The notes: generated by a model not told the origin, from the sequence alone. A stretch of DNA of 64,000 bases from Robiginitalea myxolifaciens (GCF_900115205.1 NZ_FOYQ01000002.1:930001-994000); one strand, 5' to 3'. Shown: positions 1 through 8,085, counted from the first letter of the stretch. Made by a program: numbers and translations.

Positions 1-134
1 ACAATCGCTTTGAGATCCTTATACTCTTTGTTGAGCTGGATATAACGTTTTTGATCCGATATAATATCGGGCTGAATGATTAGATCAGAAACCTCGTCGA
101 AGCGTTGTTTAACAATATTAAGTTTGTCGAGCAT
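1..134 (-). CDS. prfA: Peptide chain release factor 1, N-terminal part (cut by window edge)
   Basis: Reading leftward from the ATG at 134-132 gives about 44 residues beginning [18 protein letters not shown] and continuing with [20 protein letters not shown]. This is the characteristic N-terminal helical domain of release factor 1, which recognises UAA and UAG stop codons and releases the finished peptide from the ribosome. The GGQ and PxT motifs lie outside the window. The family normally has about 360 residues, so roughly seven eighths of the gene is missing because of the window edge, not because of a mutation. The call rests on the N-terminal pattern alone. Confidence 0.88.
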   Translation of the reverse strand, partial: MLDKLNIVKQRFDEVSDLIIQPDIISDQKRYIQLNKEYKDLKAI

Positions 135-203
135 GGGTAATAACTTCCCGGCGAAGTTACAATTTTTTGAGCGCTCTGGGAGCAACGTTCCAGCGTGTTT
201 CTA

Positions 204-1058
204 TTACTCCAGGGAAAGGTCCAACCCACGGGACCAATACATTATTCCAGTAGCATCAGTGAGGATCGCCTCGGTGTCTCCAAGTAATTCCACCAGGGGG
301 ATTCCCTGTTCGGGACCAAGGACACCCAGAGCCAATCCCAGGCATTGGGCCAATTCGGCAGAACTTGCAAATACGGTAACCTGATCTACGCTTCCTCCCG
401 GCCGCCACAGGAGCACAGAGGATTCAATAAGAGGAATCCATTTCAGGATTTGCCCCACATGATTGGGATCACTAATCCCCAAAAGCCAACGCTCTCCCGA
501 AGCCTTCCGACCCCACACCCCTACCAGCCCCCCGGCGTTGATCATACCTCCGGGAACCTGCCGCATGCGCATCATATTACGAACTTGCTCTATCCCGTAA
601 CCTCGGGCAATACCGGTGATTTCCAACTGCATCGTTTTTTGCGGGAGACCAATTTTTCCGCTCTCGGGATCGAGAATCAGTTCGCGATAACTGTGGCTGG
701 GCGTAGCCACGGGATCATAAGCCCCATCAGTGATTTCGGCGATACGAAGCGCGCGTTCCAGCAATTGATACACTTCATCGCCCACCTCAACAGGTTTTTG
801 TCCCGCCCGACTATTGAGCTGGGAAATTTCAGAGGTTGCTATGGATGCTGAGGTCAGGTTTTCGATCCGTCGGAAGGTAGCAAAGGCCTCTTCCAGGAGC
901 ATATAGCCTTCCTCCTCGCTTTCACAAACCAGGGTAATACCAATTGAAGTTCCGAGGATTACTTCATTGCGATGTACGGCAACATGGGGGTTGTCCTGGG
1001 CACAGAGTCCCTGGAATACCAAAATCAGCCATAACCAATAACCTTGCCTGAGGTTCAT
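204..1058 (-). CDS. Degenerate ApbE-like (FAD:protein FMN transferase family) exported protein
   Basis: About 284 residues from the ATG at 1058; a TTG four codons upstream is also possible. Residues 1-20 form a signal peptide (MNLRQGYWLWLILVFQGLCA). The ApbE layout can be followed: a DP step in the middle, a TGIARGYGIEQ stretch where the family has GGIAKGYAVD, and NAGGLVGVWG where it has NxGGD. ApbE attaches FMN to threonine of exported flavoproteins using FAD and Mg2+. The metal and FAD residues look eroded: the usual ADALATAL reads AQCLGLAL, the Lys is Arg, and the Asp after NAGG is Leu. It follows a Rieske lipoprotein gene on the same strand, which fits an extracytoplasmic redox role, but activity is doubtful. 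Confidence 0.7.
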   Translation of the reverse strand: MNLRQGYWLWLILVFQGLCAQDNPHVAVHRNEVILGTSIGITLVCESEEEGYMLLEEAFATFRRIENLTSASIATSEISQLNSRAGQKPVEVGDEVYQLLERALRIAEITDGAYDPVATPSHSYRELILDPESGKIGLPQKTMQLEITGIARGYGIEQVRNMMRMRQVPGGMINAGGLVGVWGRKASGERWLLGISDPNHVGQILKWIPLIESSVLLWRPGGSVDQVTVFASSAELAQCLGLALGVLGPEQGIPLVELLGDTEAILTDATGIMYWSRGLDLSLE

Positions 1059-1075
1059 AGGCAGATACAATTGCA

Positions 1076-1096
1076 GATCACCCGTTTGGGGTGATC
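1076..1096 (-). other. Small perfect hairpin in the leader of the ApbE-like gene
   Basis: GATCACCC at 1076-1083 pairs perfectly with GGGTGATC at 1089-1096 around a 5-base loop. It lies 18-38 bases upstream of the ATG at 1058 on the minus strand and has no T run after it, so it looks more like a leader hairpin or processing site than a terminator. Function is unknown. Confidence 0.35.
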
Positions 1097-1128
1097 CTGG
1101 ATTATGGTTTGTTTGGTTGGTTACCTAC

Positions 1129-1162
1129 TCCCGGTCTAAGATCAGGTCGCCTGATACCGGGA
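1129..1162 (-). terminator. Hairpin after the Rieske gene
   Basis: TCCCGGT (1129-1135) pairs with ACCGGGA (1156-1162), and inside it ATCAGG (1141-1146) pairs with CCTGAT (1150-1155). The two-part stem starts 14 bases beyond the stop of the Rieske gene. No U tract follows, so it may be a partial terminator or an RNA-stability element between Rieske and the ApbE-like gene. Confidence 0.45.
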
Positions 1163-1175
1163 ATACGTCCGGGTC

Positions 1176-1604
1176 TTATTCAAAAACCCGCAGTGAGTCC
1201 CCATTGAGTTCGGTGTTAAAAATCTTCAGGGGATTCTGGGTAATGTTATTGATCGGGGTACCGTTCTGCGAGAAACGAGATCCGTGAGTGGAACATTCAA
1301 AAATTCCTCCCTGGGTCTCCACAAAGGTAACCCCATCGGTTTGTTGGTGGCTGCACACCTGGCTGGCTGCAACAAAGTTGCCTTCCAGATTACGCGCGAT
1401 AACGACAAAATTTCTGAGTATGAAATCCCCGGGGTTCTCCAGAGCAGCGCCATCCGTTCCGCTTAAATCAATCGTAAAATCGATTCCTTCCGGTACGGGT
1501 TGTGTTTCGAATTCCGGACCCTTGGTACACCCCTGGGTACATGGAAAAACCAATGCAAAAGCAGCCCCGGCTCCCAGGCTTTTTAAAAACTCCTTACGTT
1601 CCAT
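1176..1604 (-). CDS. Rieske 2Fe-2S lipoprotein
   Basis: About 142 residues from the ATG at 1604; a TTG start 4 codons upstream is less likely. The N-terminus carries a hydrophobic export signal with Cys22 and Cys26 near its end, so lipid anchoring is plausible. The Rieske cluster ligands are clear: C84-S-H86 and C104-S-T-H107, with about 17 residues between, at the normal spacing for single-domain Rieske proteins. Such proteins pass single electrons to a partner oxidase or dehydrogenase in the periplasm. The partner is not obvious here; the next gene downstream is ApbE-like. The leader contains a GC-rich inverted repeat near 1621-1638. Function beyond electron transfer cannot be read. Confidence 0.85.
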   Translation of the reverse strand: MERKEFLKSLGAGAAFALVFPCTQGCTKGPEFETQPVPEGIDFTIDLSGTDGAALENPGDFILRNFVVIARNLEGNFVAASQVCSHQQTDGVTFVETQGGIFECSTHGSRFSQNGTPINNITQNPLKIFNTELNGDSLRVFE

Positions 1605-1686
1605 AAGATTTGGCAATTTTTTGGGGAGGCCGCTCCCAAATGGCAGGGCCTTACAAAAAGAACGGAACTATCGGGTAATTCGTATT

Positions 1687-2865
1687 CTAGTAGTGAAATT
1701 CGCCTTTTTCGCTTCGGATAGTCAATTGGGTAGAATCACTGGCCTCAACACAACCAATAACCTGCGCGGGGATATCAAAGGATTCTGAAATTTCGATCAC
1801 CCGTGACGCCACGGATTCTGGCAGGTAAACTTCCAGGCGGTGTCCGCAATTAAATACCTGATACATTTCCTTCCAATCAGTCCCTGACTCGCGCTGAATC
1901 AATTCAAAAAGCGGGGGAACGGGCAAAAGGTTATCCTTGATCACGTGCACCCCATCTACAAAGTGCAGGACTTTGGTTTGAGCCCCGCCACTGCAGTGCA
2001 CCATCCCGTGAATTTGTTCCGGACTAAATTCCTCCAGTAATTTTTTAACTACCGGGGCATAGGTCCGGGTTGGAGAAAGCACCAGTTTACCGGCATCCAG
2101 GGGCGTCCCGGCGACCGGATCCTGTAGCCCTACGCTTCCAGAATACACCAAATCCGCAGGAACTTCCGGATCAAAACTCTCCGGGAATGTCTCCGCTAAG
2201 GTTTTGTGGAAGACATCGTGCCTGGCGGAAGTGAGTCCGTTGCTACCCATTCCACCGTTATAGGAGGATTCGTAACTGGCCTGACCATAGGAAGCCAGCC
2301 CCACGATCACATCCCCGGCCTGAATCCGGGCATTGTCGATAACCGCGTCCCGGCGGATACGGGCTGTTACCGTAGAATCTACAATTACAGTACGCACGAG
2401 ATCCCCAACGTCTGCGGTTTCTCCTCCTGTACTGCGAATGCGAACCCCCCAGGAGGCAAGGTCCTCAATAAGTTCTTCGGTGCCCTGGATAATCGCCCCG
2501 ATTACCTCCCCGGGAATTTTGTTGGCATTACGCCCAATAGTAGAACTCAGGAGGATTTCATCTGTAATTCCAACACACAACAAATCGTCAAGGTTCATGA
2601 CCAATGCATCCTGGGCAATCCCTTTCCAAACCGAAAGATCCCCGGTTTGCTTCCAATACATATAGGCAAGGGAGGACTTTGTTCCGGCACCATCGGCATG
2701 CATGACCAGGCAATACTCCGGATCCCCGGTCAAAGTATCCGGCACCACCTTACAAAAAGCCTTGGGAAACAAGCCTTTGTCTACCTTGGCGATCGCCTTG
2801 TGGACCTCGTCCTTGGTAGCGGAAACCCCGCGTTTTTGGTAGCGTTCGGATGCGTTGGATGCCAT
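1687..2865 (-). CDS. purM: Phosphoribosylformylglycinamidine cyclo-ligase (AIR synthase)
   Basis: A 392-residue protein of the PurM/AIR-synthase family, which closes the imidazole ring in purine synthesis with ATP, making AIR from FGAM in the cytoplasm. The N-terminal half has the family glycine-rich and acidic steps (ADGAGTKSS, then DALVMNLDDLLCVG, then STGGETADVGD). The C-terminal half has SPTRTYAPVVKKLL and a GMVHCSGGAQTKVLHF stretch typical of this fold. It is longer than the roughly 345-residue enterobacterial enzyme and matches the longer form that I associate with Bacteroidota. The ATG at 2865 is preceded 17 bases upstream by a consensus -7 box, so the gene has its own promoter. It sits just downstream of glutamine synthetase III; purine synthesis consumes glutamine. 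Confidence 0.9.
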   Translation of the reverse strand: MASNASERYQKRGVSATKDEVHKAIAKVDKGLFPKAFCKVVPDTLTGDPEYCLVMHADGAGTKSSLAYMYWKQTGDLSVWKGIAQDALVMNLDDLLCVGITDEILLSSTIGRNANKIPGEVIGAIIQGTEELIEDLASWGVRIRSTGGETADVGDLVRTVIVDSTVTARIRRDAVIDNARIQAGDVIVGLASYGQASYESSYNGGMGSNGLTSARHDVFHKTLAETFPESFDPEVPADLVYSGSVGLQDPVAGTPLDAGKLVLSPTRTYAPVVKKLLEEFSPEQIHGMVHCSGGAQTKVLHFVDGVHVIKDNLLPVPPLFELIQRESGTDWKEMYQVFNCGHRLEVYLPESVASRVIEISESFDIPAQVIGCVEASDSTQLTIRSEKGEFHY

Positions 2866-2882
2866 AGATTCAGTGGTTTGCG

Positions 2883-2890
2883 CAAAAGTA
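2883..2890 (-). promoter_or_regulatory. Putative -7 box of purM
   Basis: On the minus strand the sequence reads TACTTTTG, an exact match to the Bacteroidota -7 consensus TAnnTTTG, 17 bases upstream of the purM ATG. No good TTTG -33 element is visible at the expected distance. Confidence 0.55.
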
Positions 2891-2948
2891 AGGGTTTGGT
2901 TGGAAATTCACTTCAGTTCCCGACAGCTTCTGCGTTACAATACGGTTA

Positions 2949-5135
2949 CTACTTTACAAAAAGGAGTTCGCGATACCGGGCCAGCGGCCAATCCTCCTGT
3001 CCCAGCAATCGTTCCAGCTTATCGGCGTGCAGGCGAATCTGCTCAAAATACGGCAGTACGGAATTGCAATAGGCTCCAGCCCTGTCGGCCACATCCTTGA
3101 GTTTATTCGCCTGTTTCCGGGCTTCGGTCATCGCGTCGGTGTGCTTCTTTACTTCCTGCAGATGACTGGCGAGATCTTCGAGCAGGGTAAGCTGTGCTTC
3201 GGCAAGCTCCTTGTGAACCGCGCCATATACCTCTTTCATGCCGCGAATATTCTCCAGCAAACGATTCTGATATTTTATGGTAGCCGGGATTACACTTCCA
3301 TAGACCAATTCATGGAGGACCCGCCCTTCGATCTGGGTTTGCAGGATATAAGTCTCCAATTCCACCTCACGACGCGCCCTGAGTTCCGTCTCAGTCATTA
3401 CCCCCATACGCTTGAAGGCCTCAAGGGTTTCGGGGGAAGTAAGGACTTCCAGGGCCTGGGGTGTTGCGCGGTTATTGCTCAACTTTCTGCGGCCGGCTTC
3501 AGCCGCCCAGGCGTCGCTATACCCGTCCCCATCAAAACGAATGCGCTTGCTGGCTTTGATGTATTCCCGAAGTACATTAAAGATCGCCTCATCTTTTTTG
3601 AGCTTTTTCTTTTCGATCAGGGTGTCGACCTCGCTTTTGAATTCCTGCAGCTGCAGGGCAACAATGGTATTGAGGACCGTCATGGGTTTGGCGCAGTTGG
3701 TTTTGCTACCCACCGCCCGGAATTCAAATTTATTTCCGGTAAAGGCAAACGGGGATGTGCGATTGCGATCCGTATTATCCAGGAGGATTTCCGGGATCTT
3801 ACCCACTACATTGAGCTTGAGTTCCGTTTTTTCTTCCGGGGACAATTTCCCGCGACTTACACCTTCGAGCTCATCGAGTACCTGGCTGAGTTGTGTTCCT
3901 ATAAAGATGGACATGATTGCCGGCGGGGCTTCATTGGCCCCCAGGCGATAATCATTGCTTGCCGAGGCTATTGAGGCTCGCAGCAAGGCTTCAAAACGGT
4001 CTACGGCACGGATGGTATTGACGAAAAAGGTCAGGAACTGCAGGTTCTTCATGGGGGTGCTTCCCGGGCTCAGCAGGTTGGTCCCGGTATCCGTACTCAA
4101 CGACCAGTTATTGTGCTTACCCGATCCATTGATTCCCGCAAAGGGCTTCTCGTGGAAAAGTACTTTTAAGCCGTGTTTTTCGGCAACCTTTTCCATTACA
4201 TCCATCAGGAGCAGGTTGTGGTCTACCGCGAGGTTGGCCTCCTCAAACACCGGGGCCAGCTCATATTGATTGGGGGCAACTTCGTTGTGCCGGGTTTTGA
4301 CCGGGATACCCAGGAGTATGCATTCGGTCTCCAGTTCCCGCATGAATTGCAATGCCCGGGACGGGATAACGCCAAAGTAATGGTCGTCTAGCTGCTGGCC
4401 TTTTGCAGCCGCCTGTCCCAAAAGTGTACGGCCCGCCAATACCAGGTCCGGACGGGTCGCCGCCAGTTCGGCATCTACAAGAAAATACTCTTGCTCCCAA
4501 CCCAGGGTCGCGTTTACCTTATTGACGTTTTTATCAAAATATCGGGCTACCGCAGTAGCTGCTGTGTCCACCGCCTGCAGGGCTCTCAGCAATGGAGCCT
4601 TATTGTCCAGGGCTTCTCCGGTATAGGAAACAAATATCGTCGGAATGCACAGGGTGCTTCCATAGACAAATGCCGGGGAAGTGGGGTCCCAGGCGGTATA
4701 CCCCCTTGCTTCGAAGGTATTGCGAATACCCCCACTCGGGAAACTACTGGCGTCAGGCTCCTGTTGAACCAGTTGACTTCCACCAAATTTTTCAATAGCC
4801 TTCCCGTCGGGCAGCAAGTCCAAAAAGGCATCGTGCTTTTCTGCCGTGGCTCCTGTCAGGGGCTGGAACCAGTGGGTATAGTGTGTAGCCCCCATGGAAA
4901 TGGCCCAGGTCTTCATGGCTTCGGCCACCTGATCGGCAATTTTTCGATCGATTTTAGATCCGGTTTGGATCGCATTATTCACACTTTCATAGGCTTCACG
5001 CGTAAGGTTCTGAAGCATGCGATCCTGGTTAAAAACCTTGTTTCCAAACCAGTTGGATCGGCGGGAAGTTTCCTCCGGAGAAGGAGAAAACTGACCGTGA
5101 ATTGAAGAATTTTCCGGGGTATTGAATAAAGACAT
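2949..5135 (-). CDS. glnN: Glutamine synthetase type III
   Basis: About 728 residues from the ATG at 5135 (MSLFNTPENSSIHGQF); the reading frame stays open further upstream, but that part holds the promoter. The size and order of motifs fit GSIII: an N-terminal domain with NWFGNKVFNQ, then THYTHWFQPLTG, EQEYFLVD, RHNEVAPNQYELAP, FAGINGSGKHNNWSL and RNRTSPFAFTGNKFEFRAVGS. The enzyme makes glutamine from glutamate and ammonia with ATP. GSIII is the usual form in Bacteroidota. It is transcribed away from a type II glutamine synthetase across a 215-base spacer, so the cell has two unrelated-size enzymes under one control region, presumably tuned to nitrogen supply. All active-site blocks look intact. 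Confidence 0.95.
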   Translation of the reverse strand: MSLFNTPENSSIHGQFSPSPEETSRRSNWFGNKVFNQDRMLQNLTREAYESVNNAIQTGSKIDRKIADQVAEAMKTWAISMGATHYTHWFQPLTGATAEKHDAFLDLLPDGKAIEKFGGSQLVQQEPDASSFPSGGIRNTFEARGYTAWDPTSPAFVYGSTLCIPTIFVSYTGEALDNKAPLLRALQAVDTAATAVARYFDKNVNKVNATLGWEQEYFLVDAELAATRPDLVLAGRTLLGQAAAKGQQLDDHYFGVIPSRALQFMRELETECILLGIPVKTRHNEVAPNQYELAPVFEEANLAVDHNLLLMDVMEKVAEKHGLKVLFHEKPFAGINGSGKHNNWSLSTDTGTNLLSPGSTPMKNLQFLTFFVNTIRAVDRFEALLRASIASASNDYRLGANEAPPAIMSIFIGTQLSQVLDELEGVSRGKLSPEEKTELKLNVVGKIPEILLDNTDRNRTSPFAFTGNKFEFRAVGSKTNCAKPMTVLNTIVALQLQEFKSEVDTLIEKKKLKKDEAIFNVLREYIKASKRIRFDGDGYSDAWAAEAGRRKLSNNRATPQALEVLTSPETLEAFKRMGVMTETELRARREVELETYILQTQIEGRVLHELVYGSVIPATIKYQNRLLENIRGMKEVYGAVHKELAEAQLTLLEDLASHLQEVKKHTDAMTEARKQANKLKDVADRAGAYCNSVLPYFEQIRLHADKLERLLGQEDWPLARYRELLFVK

Positions 5136-5162
5136 ACGAATTGCTATTAATAGGCAGGACAG

Positions 5163-5170
5163 CAAAATTA
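5163..5170 (-). promoter_or_regulatory. Putative -7 box of glutamine synthetase III gene
   Basis: Minus strand reads TAATTTTG, an exact TAnnTTTG match, 27 bases upstream of the ATG at 5135. The -33 position is AT-rich without a clear TTTG. Confidence 0.6.
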
Positions 5171-5272
5171 CATATTTCACATCATACCCCCGAAAAATTT
5201 AATTTTTTGCAATATGCCCCTCAAAAAATAGGGGTGTTAATAAATATTACTTGATTTTTAATAATTAACCCC

Positions 5273-5288
5273 CCTCTTAGTATAGAGG
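5273..5288. promoter_or_regulatory. Inverted repeat upstream of glutamine synthetase II promoter
   Basis: CCTCT (5273-5277) and AGAGG (5284-5288) form an inverted repeat with a 6-base centre, ending 15 bases before the -7 box at 5304, where a -33 element would be expected. A second hairpin-like pair, CCCCT/AGGGG, lies at 5217-5234. Either may be an operator for nitrogen control of the divergent pair. The regulator is not known. Confidence 0.35.
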
Positions 5289-5303
5289 AGTGATTGAAAA
5301 TCA

Positions 5304-5311
5304 TATTTTTG
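5304..5311 (+). promoter_or_regulatory. Putative -7 box of glutamine synthetase II gene
   Basis: TATTTTTG matches TAnnTTTG exactly and lies 39 bases before the ATG at 5351. It has no clear TTTG at -33; an inverted repeat sits there instead, which would suit an activator-dependent or repressed promoter. Confidence 0.6.
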
Positions 5312-5350
5312 ACGGTCACAAAAAGAAACCATAAAAAACCATTTGGAATC

Positions 5351-6364
5351 ATGAGCAAAGCAAAATTAGAGTATATCTGGCTAGATGGATATACCCCCAC
5401 AGCCAACCTCAGAAGTAAGACTAAAATTGAAAGCGACTTTAGCGGAAAACTCGAAGACTGTTCAGTATGGGCTTTCGACGGAAGTTCTACCGAGCAAGCC
5501 GAAGGAGGATCTTCTGACTGCCTGCTGAAACCCGTAGCCATCTATCCCGATCCGGGACGCGAAAACGGTTACCTCGTAATGTGTGAGGTTCTCAACCCTG
5601 ACAGCACGCCTCATGAGTCCAATTCCCGGGCTACGATTGCCTCAGACGTCGACGAAGACTTCTGGTTCGGATTCGAGCAGGAATACTTTATTATGGATAC
5701 CGCTACTGACCTTCCACTTGGATTTCCTCCCGGAGGATATCCAGGACCACAAGGGCTGTATTACTGTTCCGTTGGTGGGAAAAACACCCACGGACGTGAG
5801 CTCGTTGAGCGCCACGCCGATTACTGCCTGGCAGCTGGCCTGAACTTCGAAGGAATCAACCAAGAAGTAGCATGCGGACAGTGGGAGTTCCAGATTTTTG
5901 CCAAAGGAGCAAAGGCTGCCGGAGACCAAATTTGGATTGCCCGCTATCTTTTAGACCGACTGACAGAAGACTACGGCTGGTATATTGAGTACCACCCAAA
6001 ACCTGTTAAGGGTGACTGGAACGGTAGTGGTATGCACGCCAACTTCTCCAATACCCTGCTCCGTACCGCAGGATCCAAAGAGGTTTACGAGAAAGTATGT
6101 GAAGCCTTCCGCCCGGTTACTAAAGAACACATTGCCGTTTACGGTGCTTACAACGATGAGCGTCTGACCGGTAAGCACGAAACAGCTTCTATCAAGGACT
6201 TCAGCTTTGGAGTTTCTGACCGTGGAGCTTCTATTCGTATTCCAATTATGACCGTAGAAAAAGGATGGAAAGGATGGTTGGAAGATCGTCGTCCGGCTTC
6301 TAACGCAGACCCATACAAAGTAGCTGCCCGTATCATCCAAACAGTGGAGAGCGCGGACGTTTAA
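5351..6364 (+). CDS. glnII: Glutamine synthetase type II (eukaryote-like)
   Basis: 337 residues from ATG at 5351. The sequence has GSII hallmarks: LEYIWLDGYTP and RSKTK near the start, WAFDGSSTEQA (about residues 40-50), FGFEQEYFIMD, PGPQGLYYCSVG, GINQEVACGQWEFQ, then DWNGSGMHANFS and the ADP/glutamate-site segment DRGASIRIPI. The length of about 340 residues is normal for the class, which forms decamers and makes glutamine in the cytoplasm. GSII is common in plants, animals, rhizobia and actinomycetes and also occurs in flavobacteria. It is divergent from the type III enzyme and ends in a strong hairpin terminator, so it is a single-gene unit. Confidence 0.95.
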   Translation: MSKAKLEYIWLDGYTPTANLRSKTKIESDFSGKLEDCSVWAFDGSSTEQAEGGSSDCLLKPVAIYPDPGRENGYLVMCEVLNPDSTPHESNSRATIASDVDEDFWFGFEQEYFIMDTATDLPLGFPPGGYPGPQGLYYCSVGGKNTHGRELVERHADYCLAAGLNFEGINQEVACGQWEFQIFAKGAKAAGDQIWIARYLLDRLTEDYGWYIEYHPKPVKGDWNGSGMHANFSNTLLRTAGSKEVYEKVCEAFRPVTKEHIAVYGAYNDERLTGKHETASIKDFSFGVSDRGASIRIPIMTVEKGWKGWLEDRRPASNADPYKVAARIIQTVESADV

Positions 6365-6383
6365 GCCTTCCTTGCTAAAAATA

Positions 6384-6411
6384 AACCCCGGCCCAAAAGC
6401 CGGGGTTTTTT
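6384..6411. terminator. Bidirectional intrinsic terminator
   Basis: AACCCCGGC (6384-6392) pairs perfectly with GCCGGGGTT (6399-6407) around a 6-base loop; a T run follows on the plus strand, and the complementary strand also runs into T-rich sequence. It lies between glutamine synthetase II and the convergent exchanger gene and can serve both. Confidence 0.9.
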
Positions 6412-6471
6412 ATTTCTGATGGTCTTACTATAAATACTGGCTCATAAATATTTAGGATAAAGCCCGGAGCC

Positions 6472-7440
6472 TTACCCCAGGGTCCAATACAAAAAAGCAC
6501 CATAGGAAAGCAACAGCACCACACCGTCCCGCCATCCCAGACGCAGTCCTTTTGGTAAAAATACCAACGGGAGCATCAAAAAGGAGATTCCCAACATCCA
6601 ATAAATATCCTGAGTGAGCAGCCGCTCATCGACCAGTTGAATGGGCTGAACCAGTGCCGTTAGCCCCAATACTGCTAACAAATTGAAGATATTGGAACCG
6701 ATCAGGTTTCCAACCGAAATCGCTTTTTCCTTGCGAATCATAGCGATAATAGAAGCTGCCAATTCCGGGACGCTGGTTCCTATGGAGACCACTGTAATAC
6801 CTATAATGCGTTCGCTTACTCCAAAATATTGAGCAAGGCCTACTGAACCTGAGACCAACAGTTCCGACCCACCCCAGAGTGCGAGTCCACCGAGTCCCAG
6901 GAAGGCAGCTGTTTTATATAGTGGCATTAGCCCCTCCGGCTCCAAAATTCCATCTGCATTTGGAGACTTTACCGGTAGCTCTTCTACTACTGCGGGTTTT
7001 TGATAGCGCAGCAGATACACCAAAAATGCAAATAGTGTGGTAACCATGATCCCCCCTTCCAACCGGCTGATCTGACTGTCCACTACCAGAAAACCATAGA
7101 ACATCAGGGAGGCCAGCATTAACATGGGCCAATCCGTAAAATAGAAACTTCGGCGCACGTCGATGTATCCAATACTTATGGTAACCCCGAGGACTAGTCC
7201 CAGGTTGGCAATATTTGAACCGAGTACATTCCCCAAGGCAAGATCGGGGAAACCATCCATAGCGGCCTGCAAACTCACTATGAGTTCCGGAGCAGAGGTG
7301 GCGAACGACACCACCGTCATCCCAATTACGATTTTAGGGATGTCCAAACGAAGGCTTAGGGCTACGGCTCCTTTTAATAGCCAATTACCGCCCAGGATTA
7401 ATAATCCTAAACCGAGTAAGACGTACAATGCGTGAATCAC
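6472..7440 (-). CDS. Sodium/calcium exchanger family membrane protein (YrbG-like)
   Basis: Cation/Ca2+ exchanger of the YrbG type with two inverted halves. Each half carries the signature alpha repeat: IGMTVVSFATSAPELIVS with GNVLGSNIANLGLVLG in the first, and IGITVVSIGTSVPELAAS with GNLIGSNIFNLLAVLG in the second, together with about ten membrane helices. The acidic residue in each PEL motif binds the ions. The protein swaps Ca2+ for Na+ across the inner membrane. The start is uncertain: GTG at 7440 (VIHALYVLLGLG) gives the N-terminus usual for the family, 322 residues; another GTG at 7500 would add 20 residues. It is monocistronic and divergent from the BlaI operon. Confidence 0.9.
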   Translation of the reverse strand: MIHALYVLLGLGLLILGGNWLLKGAVALSLRLDIPKIVIGMTVVSFATSAPELIVSLQAAMDGFPDLALGNVLGSNIANLGLVLGVTISIGYIDVRRSFYFTDWPMLMLASLMFYGFLVVDSQISRLEGGIMVTTLFAFLVYLLRYQKPAVVEELPVKSPNADGILEPEGLMPLYKTAAFLGLGGLALWGGSELLVSGSVGLAQYFGVSERIIGITVVSIGTSVPELAASIIAMIRKEKAISVGNLIGSNIFNLLAVLGLTALVQPIQLVDERLLTQDIYWMLGISFLMLPLVFLPKGLRLGWRDGVVLLLSYGAFLYWTLG

Positions 7441-7553
7441 GGCTTGAAATTTTGCTAAAGATAGTATTCCTGCGGCTTGTAAATGCCGTGGGTTAAACAC
7501 CCATTCCCACCCGACTAAAATAAACGCCCAATCTGCAAAACCGGAGCATGTCC

Positions 7554-7588
7554 ACTATTTTTATAGTTTTTTAACTATTTTTATAGTT
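7554..7588. promoter_or_regulatory. Tandem BlaI-type operator
   Basis: Two copies of the palindrome ACTAT-TTTT-ATAGT lie at 7554-7567 and 7574-7587, with centres 20 bases apart, about two helical turns. They sit 20-54 bases upstream of the -7 box at 7608 and so cover the -33 region. BlaI/MecI repressors bind such ACTA/TAGT-type dyads as dimers, and the downstream gene encodes one, so autorepression is the natural reading. Confidence 0.75.
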
Positions 7589-7607
7589 AGCCAACGATAG
7601 ATTTAGT

Positions 7608-7615
7608 TATATTTG
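7608..7615 (+). promoter_or_regulatory. Putative -7 box of the BlaI-M56 operon
   Basis: TATATTTG is an exact TAnnTTTG match. Transcription would start near 7621 and leave a leader of about 100 bases with a GC-rich inverted pair (around 7643-7678) before the ATG at 7720. Confidence 0.65.
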
Positions 7616-7719
7616 ACCCATCATCATCAAAAAACGGGCAGTTGTGGCCGCTGTAAAGGCTGAATTTTCGGCGGCCGCTTCCACCCAATAACCAGGGTAA
7701 TTCCCGTAAATCTCGATTT

Positions 7720-8085
7720 ATGCAAAAGCTCACAAACAAAGAAGAAGAGGTCATGAAGCTGCTCTGGCAGCAGGAAAAGGCCTTCGTACGCGAATTGCTC
7801 GCAGCATTTCCGGAAGGGGATAAACCCCATTACAATACCCTGTCGACTATCGTGCGTCACCTGGAGGAAAAGGGCTATGTAAGCCACGAGGCCTTCGGAA
7901 ATTCCCATCGCTACTTTCCGGTAATCACCAAAGAAGCCTACCGACGCAAATTCATTGGAGAAACCGTAGCCGACTTCTTTGACAGTAATTATAAAAACCT
8001 GGTTTCCTATTTCGCCAAGGAGGAAAAAATTTCAACCGAAGACCTCCGGGAAATCATCCAACTTATCGAAAAAAATAAAAGCTAA
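7720..8085 (+). CDS. BlaI/MecI/CopY-family repressor
   Basis: 121 residues beginning MQKLTNKEEEVMKLLW, the standard winged-helix start of the family. The recognition region HYNTLSTIVRHLEEKGYVSHE lies around residues 46-66, and the C-terminal helices form the dimer and the proteolytic switch region. The family represses its own operon until the partner membrane peptidase senses a signal and triggers cleavage of the repressor. Its stop and the start of the M56 peptidase overlap (TAATG), so they are co-translated. Two dyads upstream of the promoter are the probable target. In Bacteroidota such pairs are common without a beta-lactamase nearby, so the inducing signal need not be an antibiotic. Confidence 0.93.
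   Translation: MQKLTNKEEEVMKLLWQQEKAFVRELLAAFPEGDKPHYNTLSTIVRHLEEKGYVSHEAFGNSHRYFPVITKEAYRRKFIGETVADFFDSNYKNLVSYFAKEEKISTEDLREIIQLIEKNKS

Noticed and set aside
2206-3072. Long open frame on the plus strand opposite purM
   Set aside because: It overlaps the strongly supported purM gene, has no recognisable domain and a Cys/Gly/Arg-rich composition typical of an antisense shadow.
3027-3974. 315-codon open frame opposite glutamine synthetase III
   Set aside because: Antisense shadow of a gene with intact active-site motifs; no domain.
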